DNA of 6,977 bases from assembly GCA_046597185.1 (NCBI GenBank), contig JBKJLF010000538.1, positions 1 to 6,977 of the forward strand. The letters are read 5' to 3'. Below are positions 6,924 through 6,977 of the stretch, piece by piece; position 1 is the first letter of the stretch, and each line of letters opens with the position of its first letter. The notes under the pieces were generated by a model. The model saw only the letters and a list, made by a program, of their open reading frames with translations. It did not search any database and was not told the DNA's origin. Source of the DNA: CAMBDR01 sp046597185 (GTDB lineage: Bacteria; Pseudomonadota; Gammaproteobacteria; Burkholderiales; Burkholderiaceae_D). Position numbers and translations under genes: made by a program.

Positions 6924-6977
6924 ATGATGAAAGCAACCATGAAACCACCCCCAGTTCACGTCGAAGACCTTGATGAG
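6924..6977 (+). CDS. Start of an unidentified gene, 3'-partial
   Basis: Eighteen codons starting with two adjacent ATGs run open to the window end and encode MMKATMKPPPVHVEDLDE. A good ribosome-binding site lies just upstream, and the gap from the DUF4276 stop is 47 bases on the same strand, so it could belong to the same transcription unit. The visible peptide is hydrophilic and Pro-containing with no signal peptide. I do not recognise the family, and too little is visible to propose a function. A third ATG at 6939 is also in frame. Confidence 0.45.
   Translation, partial: MMKATMKPPPVHVEDLDE

Noticed and set aside
6863..6973. 36-codon frame starting MKYFKS between the DUF4276 end and the window end
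   Set aside because: No good ribosome-binding site, and it overlaps the better-supported start at 6924 in a different frame.

Overview
The window carries a Gram-negative lipid A modification locus followed by a two-gene module that resembles anti-phage or mobile-element defence cassettes. All genes lie on the + strand. The 4-amino-4-deoxy-L-arabinose (Ara4N) genes imply an outer membrane, so a proteobacterium. The ArnA activities sit in two separate genes rather than the fused 660-residue enterobacterial protein, which argues against Enterobacteriaceae. A betaproteobacterium is my best guess, but the sequence alone does not fix the taxon.

Region 1 (1-5119) is a tightly packed arn operon: arnB (5' end cut off by the window), arnC, a stand-alone ArnA-type formyltransferase, a stand-alone ArnA-type UDP-glucuronate dehydrogenase/decarboxylase, and arnD. 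Two junctions (arnC/formyltransferase and decarboxylase/arnD) are ATGA stop-start overlaps, and the decarboxylase starts 16 bases after the formyltransferase stop. Together the genes take UDP-glucuronate to UDP-4-keto-pentose (decarboxylase), to UDP-Ara4N (ArnB), to UDP-Ara4-formyl-N (formyltransferase), to undecaprenyl-phosphate-Ara4-formyl-N (ArnC), and to the deformylated lipid carrier (ArnD). The final transferase ArnT, the flippase ArnE/ArnF and the UDP-glucose dehydrogenase Ugd are not in the window.

Region 2 (5120-6876) follows a 52-base gap with no recognisable terminator. It encodes a 376-residue ABC/SMC-type ATPase of the AAA_21 kind and, one base after its stop, a DUF4276-family protein with an EGxTE motif resembling the opening of TOPRIM-type nuclease domains. 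This ATPase-plus-partner layout is comparable to OLD/Gabija- and PARIS-like systems, so defence is a reasonable inference but not proven. The DUF4276 protein seems to lose its usual C-terminal end, and its base composition is more AT-rich than the arn genes.

Region 3 (6877-6977) holds a good ribosome-binding site and the first 18 codons of another gene that runs off the window. No RNA genes, CRISPR arrays or insertion sequences are visible, and there is no gene-free stretch over 300 bases.
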